A DNA stretch of 64,000 bases. Source: Eunapius fragilis (taxonomy: Eukaryota; Porifera; Demospongiae; Spongillida; Spongillidae). The stretch is from contig OY811980.1 in NCBI GenBank assembly GCA_963681505.1, positions 5,916,626-5,980,625 on the forward strand, read 5' to 3'. Position numbers and translations under genes: made by a program. A model generated the notes under the pieces. That model was not told the DNA's origin, searched no databases, and saw nothing but the letters and a program-made list of their open reading frames with translations. How positions within the stretch are numbered: the first letter of the stretch is position 1; each line of letters starts with the position of its first letter. This document shows, piece by piece, positions 49,117 through 63,324 of the stretch.

Positions 49117-49522
49117 GGCCTCACTATGGCTCTGTTTCCCCCCTGTTACCCCTGCCTCACTATGGCTCTGTATGCAGGTCTCACTATGGCTCTGTTACCC
49201 CATGCATGCAGGCCTCACTATGGCTCTGTTACCCCTGGCCTCACTATGGCTCTGTTACCCCATGCATGCAGGCCTCACTATGGCTCTGTTACCCCATGCC
49301 TCACTATGGCTCTGTTACCCCAGGCCTCGCTATGGCTCTGTTACCCCTGCATGGCCTCACTATGGCTCTGTTACCTCTCGCCTCACTATGGCTCTGTTAC
49401 CCCTGGCCTCACTATGGCTCTGTTACCCCAGGCCTCGCTATGGCTCTGTTACCCCTGCATGGCCTCACTATGGCTCTGTTACCCCTGGCCTCACTATGGC
49501 TCTGTTACCCCTGGCCTCACTA
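49117..49522. repeat. Minisatellite with core CTCACTATGGCTCTGTTACCCC
   Basis: About 15 copies of a unit of roughly 26 bases with variants carrying ATGCATGCAGG or a CG/CA change. It is flanked by two copies of a ~75-base stretch (about 49015-49080 and 49718-49785) containing CGAAGCTGCATGC. Frames through it are artefacts. Confidence 0.9.
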
Positions 49523-49530
49523 CTCTTCCT

Positions 49531-49531
49531 G

Positions 49532-49616
<85 letters not shown>

Positions 49617-49640
49617 TGTGTATATGTGTATGTGTGTGTG
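49531..49640. repeat. (GT)n microsatellite
   Basis: About 90 bases of GT repeats inside the Ginger-like element, next to the minisatellite. Confidence 0.97.
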
Positions 49641-50179
49641 ACTGAGATACTGATTTATTGTTTCATTGAACCATTTCCAGCTTTTCTTGTATATAATTCA
49701 GTAATACGTATCCGAACGTTTGCGACCATTTCGCCATACGAAGCTGCATGCCTACACGCTCGCTATAATCAAACGCAATGGATTTATGGTTGGAGGGGGG
49801 CGGGGGGGACACATTCTGCGGAGGAGGGACAGAATCCGCTAGCAGAACATGTCCTCCCGGACAGAATCCGCTGGCAAATTGTGTCCCCCCCGACAGTGCC
49901 CGCTAGCGGATTGTGCATGTCCCACCGGACAGAATCCGCTAGCGGATTGTGTCCGGGGGGACACTTCTTGGGGGGACAAAATCCGCTATGACACCGTTAC
50001 TCGTATCATTACGGCCGAATCGTGACAAGTTTAGAATTGTCGATTGCAAACCAGAAACTACACAATCAAATACACGGTCATTTTAAGACGTATAATTACA
50101 TATGAGAAAAAAAAAACTATCAGTGAAACAAGTTCCTGAAAACATTCTCCATGAGAAAGTTGGTGAGACTTGAAATAGT

Positions 50180-50310
50180 ATTTGAAGGCAATGGTGGTGT
50201 AAAAAGCAAGAAAACAAGGGTCTGTAAAATGTCATAGTCCTATATTTAGCACACGAAATACAGTATATGCTAGAAACGGGCTAAACATAGGACTATAAAC
50301 TATTGTAAGA
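50180..50310. repeat. Palindromic repeat family copy
   Basis: TAGTCCTATATTTAGCAC and, about 45 bases on, a near-inverse ending CATAGGACTATA. The neighbouring TGGTGTAAAAAGCAAG is shared, inverted, with 1-165 and 62628-62813. Confidence 0.65.
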
Positions 50311-50456
50311 TAATTAACGCATGCGCGGAAGATCCCGTGCACACCCTTGATATATAATATATTTTTTCGTGGATATGATCAGTTCTGATACCTGTGAGAC
50401 TGTTGCATACCCGGCTCTTACATTGGCGTAGTCGGCATTGGCCTCTGACCTGTCTC

Positions 50457-52203
50457 CTTTTGTTGTGTTGGTAAACACAACTGAAGGAGAAGGAGAATTC
50501 TCCATGCCTCAATCATTCACCACCCTACAGGCTACTCCTTCTTCCCCTCTGAATATTAGTGTCCGTGACCTCAGATACAGCAGTCTGCTAGTGTCATGGA
50601 GTCCTCCATCATGTGGTAATGGAATTGTATTAGGATACATGTACATGAGTACAATAATGTAGAAAATGATGTACTAATTACCAATGTCTTTGCAATGCGA
50701 CAACCATTCCAGTTGAATGAAAATGCTACCACTTGACAAACTTTGCTGTCTTAGTAGTAAGAGCAACTGTTAAATAACATCATTTGATCATGTCCTGCCT
50801 TACTTAGGATATATCACAGATATTACATCCTACCACTCCACCATCCACACCCACACCAATTGACATCATAATCTATATTGGGTTGGCACTATCCCTGATT
50901 GGCCTGACAGCAACAGTTATTTCACTTTTGCTGATAAAGTAGGTCGAACAATTCAATGTTTTGAGTTACTTATATATATGTCTCATATTAGAAAGCTAAG
51001 GTAGAAGGAAGTCTCCAAGTATCACATTAAACTGTGCTGTGCCCTCATTGGTATGCTGTTGGTGTTTGTGATTGGAATTGACAGGACAGAGAATTATGGA
51101 GGCTGCGTGACTGTGTCAGTGTTGGTCCACTACTTCACCTTGGTGGCCGTGATGTGGATGGGGGCGGAGGCCTTGTTGATGTTCCAGAAGTTTGTCATTG
51201 TGTTGTTCCAGATCACCACACGATACATCATCACTCTATCTCTTGTCAGTTGGGGTATGCTCATGAATGAACAAAATAATGGCTGGATAACTATATATTT
51301 TAATAACCATTTTAGTGACTCCATTAGTTCCAGTAGTTATCCCTCTGGCAATTGATACACATTTACTTGTCAAAAATGTTAACTCAACCATTGGATAGTA
51401 AGTTGGTTAACACATCAAGTACTGCATTTTAATTTTCTCCTTTTTCTATTATAGCTGCTTCATCAATAATGTTGGGGTATTTTTTGGTGCCTTTTTGGGG
51501 CCCATCATGCTAGTGCTTTCCTTTAATATGGTCATATTTGTCGTGGTTATCGTGGTGTTAGTGAGACATCTTCGCAGACAATCCAAAAATCATGGCAAGA
51601 AAGCTGGTACACTTCAACTGATGTTGAATATCACTGGAGTAGCCTTTCTCTTTGGCCTTACCTGGCTCTTTGGAGCACTGACATTTGTGAACCATCAGGA
51701 AGCCTTTCAGGTTCTGTTTGCACTCACCAACTCGCTCCAAGGATTCATGATATTCATTTTTTTCTGCATATCCTGAACAGTGATGTTCGGTTGGCGTGGG
51801 CCCACCAATTATTGTTAGCAAAGCAGAAGCCAACCAGTTCTGTATCCACGAAGCTGATTGGGCCCTTTTTTAACACAAGCTATCAAGAGAGGCATGAGGA
51901 GTCTGAAACTGTCATCACTGAAGATGTCACTACTTTTGGGAGCACCTAAAATACTTGGTACGTACCCTAACCCGAAAAGGAAAACACATGAATGAGGTGG
52001 TGGAAGTGAAGTTTGATGATGAAGATGAATGTGATGGTTCAGATGTTCCTGACCCGGTTTTCACTGAAAAAATAAATTCTCATGGGGGGTCGCGATCAGT
52101 TGCATGCTTAAACATACCTTCTCACAACGAAGACATCAAATGGAAGAAGTGGTGGAGCTCAGAGTTAACAAGGGAGAGGCAAGTGGTGACAGCATTAAGT
52201 TGA
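50457..52203 (+). pseudogene. Second adhesion-GPCR, deleted and broken
   Basis: It begins with the FN3 exon matching 42090-42277 (NTTEGEGEFSMPQSFTTLQ), then jumps straight to a GPS remnant (CYHLTNFAVLV, about 50725-50757); the linker, hormone-receptor and most GAIN exons are gone. TM1 (50809-50939), TM2-4 (about 50992-51255), the next exon and TM5-7 (51455-51776) follow and are close to 44638-45901. Lesions: TAG at 51002-51004, a frameshift after TM7 (stop at 51774-51776, the tail continuing in another frame), and further stops before a tail fragment at 51955. A truncated receptor is unlikely given the early stop. Confidence 0.85.
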
Positions 52204-52625
52204 ACTCAAGCGAAATCACTATTCAACCAGAGAGGGGAGTGTAAAACCTTTTTTTACCAGGATTATAAAACTTAGATATTCTTAAACATTTTTGTCATGC
52301 ACAGCCATTATGAAATAGGTCATGGGGTATTAAAACCTCTGTGTGATATTCTTTTAAAACAGTCAGTTTTGCGGCCCATCTCGACACTTGTTGTAGCTAG
52401 CAGAAGCATGCATTGTCTATTAATTTGAAAAGACAACTTTCAGCTGCATCCTAATCAGATGTATCTATAAAAACAATATACGAACTTTTAATGGATCGAG
52501 CGCAGCGGTGATGTAATCCATAAGAGCGGGTACATGTAATTACATCACCAGCTACGTTCCGATGGCGTAATGGGTCTGACTACGAGCCTAATTGGTAATA
52601 GTATTAATATTGGTATTTTAATAAT
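52204..52625. other. Intergenic and upstream of XPB
   Basis: No gene seen. It contains the region expected to hold the XPB promoter; no distinctive motif can be assigned by eye. Confidence 0.4.
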
Positions 52626-55024
<2,399 letters not shown>

Positions 55025-55403
55025 GTGAGTGGCAACAGGAGGGGTTAAAGACAAAAACTGTATAGCGACCATGCATATAGTGAATAATGATAGTGTACTC
55101 AGTTGAAACACACTATAAAAACCAGGTACATGTATGACTACATTACCCTAGTGTGAGCACTACATAGCACTAAGGAGTCGTATATTGAACCAGAGTAGAG
55201 CCACCATAGCAACCACGGTGGTCACTGCTCTGTGTACTAATAAAGCCTCATCACTTGGGAGGCTTTAGTTGGAAAATCAACTGGTAGTTTGAGCTGTTTC
55301 ATGCAGTGTGGTCTTTGAGCAAAGAGGACACCAAGTGACCTAAAATACGGTGTCTCTTTACTTTTTCAACCTATAACAATTTCATTTAAATATACTATAC
55401 TAG
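55025..55403. other. XPB intron start / hAT 5' flank
   Basis: No exon supported. A hAT left end matching the right-end candidates near 58.03 kb was not found here. The stretch ends in a TATACTAG acceptor-like site in front of the transposase frame. Confidence 0.4.
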
Positions 55404-57769
55404 TTGGGCTCTGCAGTTGAGGCAAACCAGGGTCCAAGTCATGCAACTAGCGTCGAATCCCTCGATGACAGCATTGGTCCTCCAGCAGAAAAGCACATTT
55501 CAGTGTCTACTTCACACTTCGATGATGTAGCAAGTCTTGAGGGATCTAGAATTATCAGCGACGAAGGCAAGTATCACTTGCTTGTCAACCACTTCAAGCC
55601 AGATGCTGATTACACTTTTCCAAAGTGTTCTAATGGACGTTCTTTTAAGCATAAGTGGCTCCAAAAATATCCTTGGCTTGTCTACAGTAAACAGAAGAAT
55701 GGTGGCTTTTGCCTTCCCTGTGCTCTGTTTGCTGCATCTGCCTATCATAGTTCAGATCCAGGAGTTCTCGTCAATCATCCTATAACCAATTTTAAAAAAG
55801 CATTGGAGGTATTCAGAAATCATGCAGACATGGGTCATCACAAAGACGCTGTAGTTAGAGCTGAGGGGTTCCTTAACACGATGATGTACAAACAGCCAGA
55901 CATTCGTCACACTCTGAACGAGGCAATGGATGAGAGAATCAAGAAGAATCGACTGAAGCTAACTTCAATATTTGAAACGGTACTGTTTTGTGGCAGAAAC
56001 AACATTGCTCTGCGTGGCCACAGGGACAACGCTACTGACGTAGAAAAGGATACCTACACTTCTGAAACCCATCCCATGGGAATTTCAGCGCTCTGTTGCA
56101 GTTTAGAGTGCAAGCTGGAGACACCATCCTTGCTGATCATATAGCCACAGCTGCTCGGAATGCTACATACACATCACCTGGCATTCAAAATGAGATTATA
56201 GAAGTCCTTGGGGACCAGATCAGGCTACAGATCATCACTAAAGTAAAAGTTGCTCGGTGGTATTCTGTAATAGCAGATGAAGTAACTGATGCTGCAAACA
56301 AGGAACAACTGAGCCTGGTCTTGAGATATGTAGATCCTGAAAGTGATTATGTTAGGGAAGACCTAGTAGGTTTCTTTGAGTGCAACACTGGGATCACTGG
56401 TCGTGATCTGGCTGACAAAATCACAAGTTCCCTCGTAGCCTATGGCTTGGATCCTACCAACATCAGAGGTCAGGCTTATGATGGAGCAGGTAACATGGCA
56501 GGCTCAGTTAATGGTGCAGCAGCTCTGATTACAGCACAGTACCCACTTGCACTATATCTTCACTGCACTTCACACTGTCTTAACTTAGCTGTGGTGAATT
56601 CCGTGCAGGTAACCAGTGTTCGAAATATGATGGGTGTTGTGGGCAGAGTGTATCAATTCTTTGATGCTCATCCTAAGCAACAACGTGCTTTAGAAGAAGC
56701 AATAATGACGACCCAACCAGATTCAGCTGTACTTAAGGTGAAAGATCTTTGTCGTACTAGATGGGTTCAGCGAATTGATGCATTACAAGTATTTACGTAT
56801 CTCCACCCATCAACTGTAGCTTGCATGGAAAGAATCTGTGATGATGGTGCAAGGTTATGGTCAAACGACTCACTCACTGATGCTAGGGGTCTTCTGTTAG
56901 CCATCACAACTACAGATTTTATCAGTGCTTTAGTGATAACAAACTCATGCCTAAAGTACTTGCAAGCCTTGACATCAAACTTGCAAGCTGAGACCAAAGA
57001 TATCGTTGCTGCGGTAAAGGAGATAGACAGCATAATATCTACACTCCAAGATGTCAGAGTTAATATCAGTACCTACCATGCAAGCTGGTACAGTGTAGTA
57101 GAAACAATGTGTTCAGATGTGAGCACAGAACCATCTATACCGAGAAGGTGTGGACGACAGATCCACAGAAGTAACATACCTGCAGACACTCCTTCTGAGT
57201 ACTATTGCCGCACCATCTCCATTCCTCTACTTGATCACCTGCTATCAGAGATGCAATCACGGTTCACAACACATCACCAAATCGCATTGCTAGGGCTGTG
57301 TATTGTACCTTCAGTCATGGTGACACTCCCTGATGAAGAATACAACACCACAGTAATGAAATTTGCAGATAGCTACATCGGTGATCTTCCATCTGCAGAT
57401 TGCATCCAAAGCGAGCTGCATTGTTGGAAAATGAAGTGGGTAAAGCAACTGCAACAGCATGGAGAGGCCAGCTGGCCAAGTACCCCCAGTATGGCTCTGA
57501 GACACACCACTTCTATGTTTCCGAACGTCAGAGCACTTGTTCGAATCATGTGCACCTTCCCAGTCACAACATGCTCAGCGGAAAGGTCGTTTAGTGGGTT
57601 AAAGCGGATAAAGACACCTTTCCGTTCGTGCATGACGACTGGGAGGCTATCCGGGCTTTCCCTACTCCATATACACCGTGACATTCCTGTTGATGTGCCT
57701 CAATCGATTGATGAATTTGCTCGGCGTCACCCTCGGCGATTGCAATTAGTAGATATTCTTAACGATTGA
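55404..57769 (+). CDS. hAT-family transposase (ZMYM1 / 52K-repressor-like), one frame change
   Basis: Part 1 (55404-56070) has a TTF-type zinc-finger region (HKWLQKYPWLVYSKQKNGGF followed by CLPCALF). Part 2 (in frame to TGA at 57769) has the hAT catalytic core: ADEVTDAANKEQLSL (first Asp), GQAYDGAGNMAG (second Asp), LHCTSHCLNLAV, and the C-terminal dimerisation block CSAERSFSGLKRIKTPFR. The two parts are in different frames, overlapping near 56060-56100; a single-base indel is the simplest reading. Part 1 has no ATG and follows a TAG acceptor-like site, so an upstream exon may exist. Apart from the shift it is free of stops, which suggests recent activity. It sits in or after the XPB gene. 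Confidence 0.88.
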
Positions 57770-58233
57770 ACAATTAGTGTAATCAAATCCATGTACATCA
57801 TCACAATGTTTCTGCGCTTATAAATGATTTCTGCTGATAATGCCATTTGCTGTTGCCATAATTTTGTAAGTTATAAGTATAGTCGTTTTCGCACAGTTTT
57901 GTATCATTTTGAGCGCGGATGTAGACTGAAGAAACGTGTCGGCTTCTAGGGGGGAGCCCCAGACCCCCTCGCTGGTAGAGGTTTGGCTCTTCCCTCCTCT
58001 CCCCAGCACCCCCCTCCGGCAAATTCTGGATACGCGCCTGCCAGTCCAGCACATTCTGGATACGCGCCTGTATTGGGCCAGAAACCAACAGCACCCCCCC
58101 CCCCCTCCCCCCCGCTTTTCGTATCGGGCTAGAAACCGACAGCAGCACCCCCCCCCCCCCCCCCCCTACCCCGCTTTTCGTATCGGGCCTGAGCTTAAGC
58201 ACCCCCCTCGCTGAAATCCTGGATACGCCACTG
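57770..58233. mobile_element. hAT right-end candidates and poly-C tracts
   Basis: CTGGATACGCGCCTG occurs at 58026-58040 and 58056-58070, and CCTGGATACGCCACTG at 58218-58233. All are the inverse of hAT-type CAGTGGCGTATCC ends. Two near-identical blocks with C runs lie between. One of these is probably the right end of the transposase-bearing element; no matching left end was seen. Confidence 0.5.
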
Positions 58234-59334
58234 ACTAAACGTCTAACATAGGCTTGCCTTGGCCCGGGCGTTCGTCGGTGTAGATTTATAGACTATCCTG
58301 CAGCTAGTGCGTTTGTATACACGTTAACATCGCTTTGTCAACGTGCTATTGTGGTATGTTTATGAAGTCTTGCCTGCAGTGTTCATGTATGTGCCGCGGT
58401 GTTTATACGAAGGTGATCGATACTCAGGTATGCATATGCGTATACCATAGCTTAATATGCAAGCAACATGCAAGTTTGTTTATAATCCTGCATGCCGCTT
58501 TGTGTTGAGAGAGAGCGCGAAGGTTAAGTAGCACGGCTTGTGCAGCAACGTGTATTAAAATCCAAATTAGTTAACCTGTTGCAGTGTATGCTAAAAGTGT
58601 TCATGCAGCTACACACATCTATTTATCACATGCAGACCCTGATAGCCTGAAGACAAACATGAAGTATGCTGGATGAAATCGAATGCTGCCCACCTGCTTT
58701 AAGGGTAGGCAACTAGTGACAGAGTTTGGACATATTTTGTAGTGACTCTTTGTACAGTATTGTTGTGGGGTTAAAAATCATTGTCATGGCAATGCTGTCA
58801 AAAAGCCATGTCCATAATGACCAGCTAATACTAGCTATATAGATAATTATTTGACTGCTCCAGTTTGACAGTAGGCCAGTTGATACAACATGTGTATTTA
58901 GATGTCTCACAGAACGCATCACACCACCTTTGCATAAGGTGAGTGGAAAAACAAAAGGAAACCGGCCATTTAATTTTTGCTGTACTATATATGCAGCCGC
59001 CTTTGAGTGCCATAAAGGTTCTACTAATTTTATTACTTCTATCATGCACCATGTATTTTCATTTTTACATGCACACAGGCACTCCTGAAGGCTGAAGGTT
59101 GGCATGGAGGGGTGTGAATTGGATGTGTGGGTCTCCATGGAGATCATATGCTGGGTGTGATCTCATCAAGAGCTAGGTGTGTCAATAGTTCATTTTCATA
59201 TGTACACAGGCATGAAGACTGTTCACCCTTTTACATCACCAAAGGTTGCCATGGAGGGATCATGTGACTTGGATCTAACTGGTTGCCTACATGCTTTCCC
59301 TTCCCCACACTCCTCCCTCCTTCTTCCTCCCCAG

Positions 59335-59926
59335 AACGACTCGGGATCAGTCAGTAGACTAAATGGTCTTCCTTTTCCTACCAACATAACATGTCAACGT
59401 TCCTCTGGTCCTCTCAGACCTAACCTCGTGGTGAATGCTAACATCCACATGAATGCACCTTCCCATGGTGGTCTAAGGCTGTTGGCATCATTATGACATC
59501 CCTTCACCCCACAGAGGGTGTGGTCTTAGTTAACCTGGGCGGTACTATGCTGGAGGAGAGTGTGTGTCCAGAGCTTATGTATGGAACCTTCACTGACTAC
59601 ACAGGGTGAGTTCCCTTACCAACATTCCATTACCATTAATAATGTAAATAAGTTCACTGAGGGGAGGGGGGGAGGTGGTGCTGAACCCCCTCAGCAATTT
59701 GCCTGGTGGGGGGGGGGAGGGGGGGCCTGAGCCTCCTATATTTTACACTTATAATAACACATCAACCACACAGACACACACACACACACATGCACACACG
59801 CACACACACCAGACACACACACGCACACACGCACACACACCAGAAACACACACGCACACACGCACACACACCAGACACACAACCACACACATGCACACAC
59901 ACACACCACATACCTCACATGCACCA

Positions 59927-59962
<36 letters not shown>

Positions 59963-60434
59963 ACAAACACCACACATGCGCCCTGTACTTCATCATTGGG
60001 GGGGGGGAAGGGGTGGGAGAAGGAAGTAGGAGTGGGGGTGGAGCTAACAGTCATGTTCACTTTTTGAACATGGTGTGTTACTTTTTTGTCATCAGGTATA
60101 GTCCCCAGACCTCTATCTGTGTCAAACAGGCCAATGACAGTGATGCCCTTGTCCCCAATGGCAACAGCAACAGAGGACTCATTCTATTTCTCTAGTGTTC
60201 TTATGATGGCAGGTCATATCAGGACTCCCAGAGGATCAACTTGGTACAATCAATAGCCCAATACACCCCTGAGCTCCTGGCTGTGCAGAGTGGTGTGGTG
60301 TAAGGCCTTACCCCGTGTGGTGATCACATCTCATGTCACCATCCCTTTCCTCTTAACAGGGTAACAAAGATGGCTGTAGACCAGACCTGTGTGCTAAATG
60401 GATCATCATGTAGATGTCCTCTTCCTGGGAACAA
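59335..60434 (+). pseudogene. Unrecognised Cys-rich gene, copy 3 (broken)
   Basis: Plus-strand exons: 59335 to about 59490 (NDSGSVSRLNGLPFPTNITC), 59515-59605 (GVVLVNLGGTMLEESVCPEL), 60096-60299 (SPQTSICVKQANDSDALVP) and 60360-60434 (TKMAVDQTCVLNGSSCRCPL). The 59605/60096 and 60299/60360 junctions are in phase. TAG at 60193-60195 interrupts the third exon where copy 2 has TGG. Further Cys-rich sequence (ICNGLCRHTWVHNG, 60512-60660) follows but its splice phase is unclear. Function unknown. Confidence 0.5.
59755..59985. repeat. (CA)n-rich microsatellite
   Basis: CACACA repeats with CACACGCACACAC and ACCAGACACAC variants, inside an intron of copy 3; the same patch is shorter and GT-oriented in copies 1 and 2. 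Confidence 0.95.

Positions 60435-60435
<1 letters not shown>

Positions 60436-60481
<46 letters not shown>
60436..60481. repeat. (GT)n microsatellite
   Basis: GT repeats starting right at the donor of exon 60360-60434. Confidence 0.95.
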
Positions 60482-60482
<1 letters not shown>

Positions 60483-62627
60483 ACTAGTGAGTACTCATCA
60501 CTCACCAACAGATGTTGGGTCAAGGAATATGCAATGGCTTGTGTAGACACACGTGGGTGCATAATGGGAGCATAGTGGGGGCACACTGTACAGTGGTGAG
60601 GACTGGTATGACAGGAGTATGCTCAAGGCTAGAGCTAATGGTGGAGGAATGTGATTTTTTGGATGGGGGGGGGGGGGGGGACTCTGAGTGTGGCAGATAA
60701 AGTAGCCCCAGTGCTCATGCCATGTATCCAGCTACACTCAATATTCATTCTGTCTACTTTTTAAATAGTCCAAGTGTTGTCACTCGGTTACAGTTTAACA
60801 TTTACAAACCTATAAGCAATAGCTATGTGAATGTAATTTTGCCCGGTAATGTTGGGGGATGGGGGGGGGGGAGGGGGGTAGTGATGTTATCACAATAGAG
60901 ATCTCTGGAGCACACGCAGCCACTGAAGAAAGGATCATTTAAGTATGTGTGTGTATGTGTGTTCATGCTCATGCTCTATGCAAAAACAAAGCTCGGCAAA
61001 CAACTGCATGATTCACCACACATAACATGAAGTGATGAGTACACATACCCACACCGTGTAGTTGGCCATACCTGCAGTCCAGGTATTGACAACACCTCTC
61101 CAGTGATGTGGCAGTCTATAGATGCCACTGTCAGTGTTCACATAGAGGTACTTCACTCAACTCTGAGGGGTGGAACATACAGTGTAGGGGAATGTGATGT
61201 TGAAATGACTGAGGGTTGAGGTCAGAACTTACTTGATTTCTTATCTCCATTTGATGCACACTTGATACATCCTCACCAGCTGGGGATAGGGGTGGTGGTG
61301 GTGGGGAGTCACAAATGTAAGCATCTTGTTATGTCACCACTCCCACCAATACAGCCATAGGTATATATGCAAAAAAGAGGTGCACTCACTGATAAAATGC
61401 CAACTCAGCAGTAGTATTACCTTCTACCCCCCCCCCCCCCCCCCCCCCCCCCCCAGCTCCATAACTGTATGAAGATCATGTGATGGGTCTGTCAATAGCA
61501 GGGTAGGTTTTTTTTTTCACATGTGCTACTGAGGCACTCCTCAAGGCAGTTTGAACATCCTTTTGGAGGCTATCGTGTTCGACTGCCAGGTTGCAATAGA
61601 GAATGTGTGACTTCTGCAGCAATAGAAAGAGAATTTGTAACTGAACAGAATTGAATTTAAACTTTTAATTATTGTATGAATACCTAGAATGGGTAATATT
61701 TTGTATGGAAACGGATGATTCAACAATCAGCACATTTGGAATATCATGCATGCTTAAGCTGGGCACCAGCATGATATCAACTGTATAAATATTGATCCAT
61801 GTTTCATATTCGTGTTGGGTTATGTTGAACCTGCGACAAGGTGAACTTGTGGAACGTCAACCAGGAATGGACCCTTCAAAACATTGATATTATTTGGCTG
61901 TGTATATTTCATTGTTCATGCGTCACCCTTAACAGCACGTTCTCTGTTCGTGACCTTTAACTCTTTGAACGCCATGTTCGTTAATTCATGCATGCACACA
62001 CAAACGTTACACCATTCATGCATGATTTAGATCTTGCTTGCAGGAATGTGTTGATCAGTCACAACTGGATGATGCGTGCGTATGCTTGCTGCACTTATAA
62101 CCATATAAGTACATCTACGAAGTCTTCTTGCACTGCCAAAGAACCCTATTATTTGGATGACCTCACTCCACTTCACTAATGCACCACTTTATGTACTCTA
62201 AGAACCCAAATGTATCCCAAATCAGTGTAGTATGTCACTCCTCCCCACCTTTTGCTAATGGGTTGTTGCAACAAAAGGTACCAGCAAGTTACAATTTGGA
62301 CACACAAAATGTGCTTACACTGGGCCCAATTATGTTCAAATATTTTTATGACTATGAGGTTACTTACAATGGTCAGTATTGCACTTGGATCATCTACAAT
62401 GGTAATCAAGGTGATTTTGATCCACACCACATGCATGAATGGTGAGGCAGATTATTGTCATTTAGTGAGCATGTATGCATATATGCACTTGGCGTTCAAA
62501 GGGTTAATGGCGCGTTCAAATCAGTTTTTGAAAGGTAGGTTTGCATTTTGATTCTATACCTGGTTTTAACCCAGTTGTTTTCTTCCAACGTTTAGCGATG
62601 CATCGTTCGAGTAAAAAAAATAATGTA

Positions 62628-62813
62628 ATAGTCCTATATTTAGCACAGAAAAAGCATATATGCCTTAGTCTAAGTGTGCTAAATATAGGGCTATTACATT
62701 TTCCCTTCTGATAAAACTTGTTTCCTTGCTTTTTACACCAGTACACTATTTGCCTGCAAAACCTATATCCCACCAAGTTTCTCAGAGAGAATGTTTTTAT
62801 TTACTTGTAAGAT
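62628..62813. mobile_element. Palindromic MITE
   Basis: TAATAGTCCTATATTTAGCAC pairs with GTGCTAAATATAGGGCTATTA across a 28-base middle. A flank containing TTGCTTTTTACACCA and AATGTTTTTATTTACTTGTAA is shared with 60-165. It separates repeat copy 3 from the gypsy tail and is absent at the equivalent left locus. Confidence 0.75.
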
Positions 62814-62814
62814 C

Positions 62815-63160
62815 AAGGCTCAACAGGGCAGCGTAGTCAAGGTAGTTCGTTCTGACGACGTGCACCATCAAGCCACAATGGCTAGGTAAAAAAGCAGACA
62901 CTCAACCCTCAACCTCAGACCCAGCTCCCAAGTCTTGTCAACGGACTGTACCACAACAACTTGCTGGAGATGAACCTGATCCTTGCAGATTAGCGATACT
63001 GAAAAGCACCTGGATGAAGAAGTACATCATGAACGGATGATTCCAGAGCCTCGATATCCTCACCGTGTGAGAAGACCATCAGACCGCTAAGGACTTTAGA
63101 AGAGGGAGTGTTGTATAATGCAGTGACTATCTCCTGACTACATGCCCTATACAAATTGTG
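62815..63160 (+). mobile_element. Ty3/gypsy pol tail and LTR start
   Basis: It reads a basic, Pro-rich polyprotein end (EVHHERMIPEPRYPHRVRRP, then a stop), then TGTTGTATAATGCAGTGACTAT as the likely LTR start. Matches 3812-3976 inverted. Remnant only. Confidence 0.65.
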
Positions 63161-63324
63161 CGCTAAACTGTCTAAAATGAATATGGGGACATTGATCCCA
63201 GAGCGAAAGCGTGGATGCATGTGATTGAACGCCCAATACTGAAGCAGGCCAGGTGTTCCATATTATTTGTATGATCACTTGTAACATCAATTGATATCTA
63301 TTCTTTTTAAAATGGTTTGAGGCC
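63161..63324. other. No gene seen
   Basis: Short flank between the gypsy LTR-like sequence and the second Ginger-like end. Confidence 0.4.

Larger units (their letters stand above)
46408..49993 (+). mobile_element. Ginger-like DNA transposon, 3.6 kb
   Basis: The left end TGTCGGAGCAGATTCTGTCC and the inverse of the right end, TGTCATAGCGGATTTTGTCC, match over a long GTCCCCCC/GCTAGCGGA-rich terminal repeat. CCGT directly flanks both ends (46404-46407, 49994-49997). TGT ends, a 4-bp duplication and a gypsy-type integrase with introns and a PHD finger fit the Ginger family of cut-and-paste elements. It sits between the intact and the broken adhesion-GPCR. Confidence 0.8.
58236..62622. repeat. Inverted copy 3 of the 3.98-9.1 kb element body
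   Basis: It matches, reversed, the sequence from about 9115 back to about 4735, without the 667-bp TTAA insertion and without either terminal repeat. A gypsy pol tail and LTR follow (62815-63160) in the same relative order as at 3812-3976, so this is an inverted segmental duplication and not a separate insertion. Confidence 0.75.

Noticed and set aside
49003-49991. Three overlapping frames of 190-324 codons on the plus strand
   Set aside because: They run through a minisatellite and GT repeat; all three frames being open is explained by the repeat unit, and no domain is present.
57801-58214. Gly- and Pro-rich ORFs
   Set aside because: Caused by poly-C tracts in hAT-end sequence.
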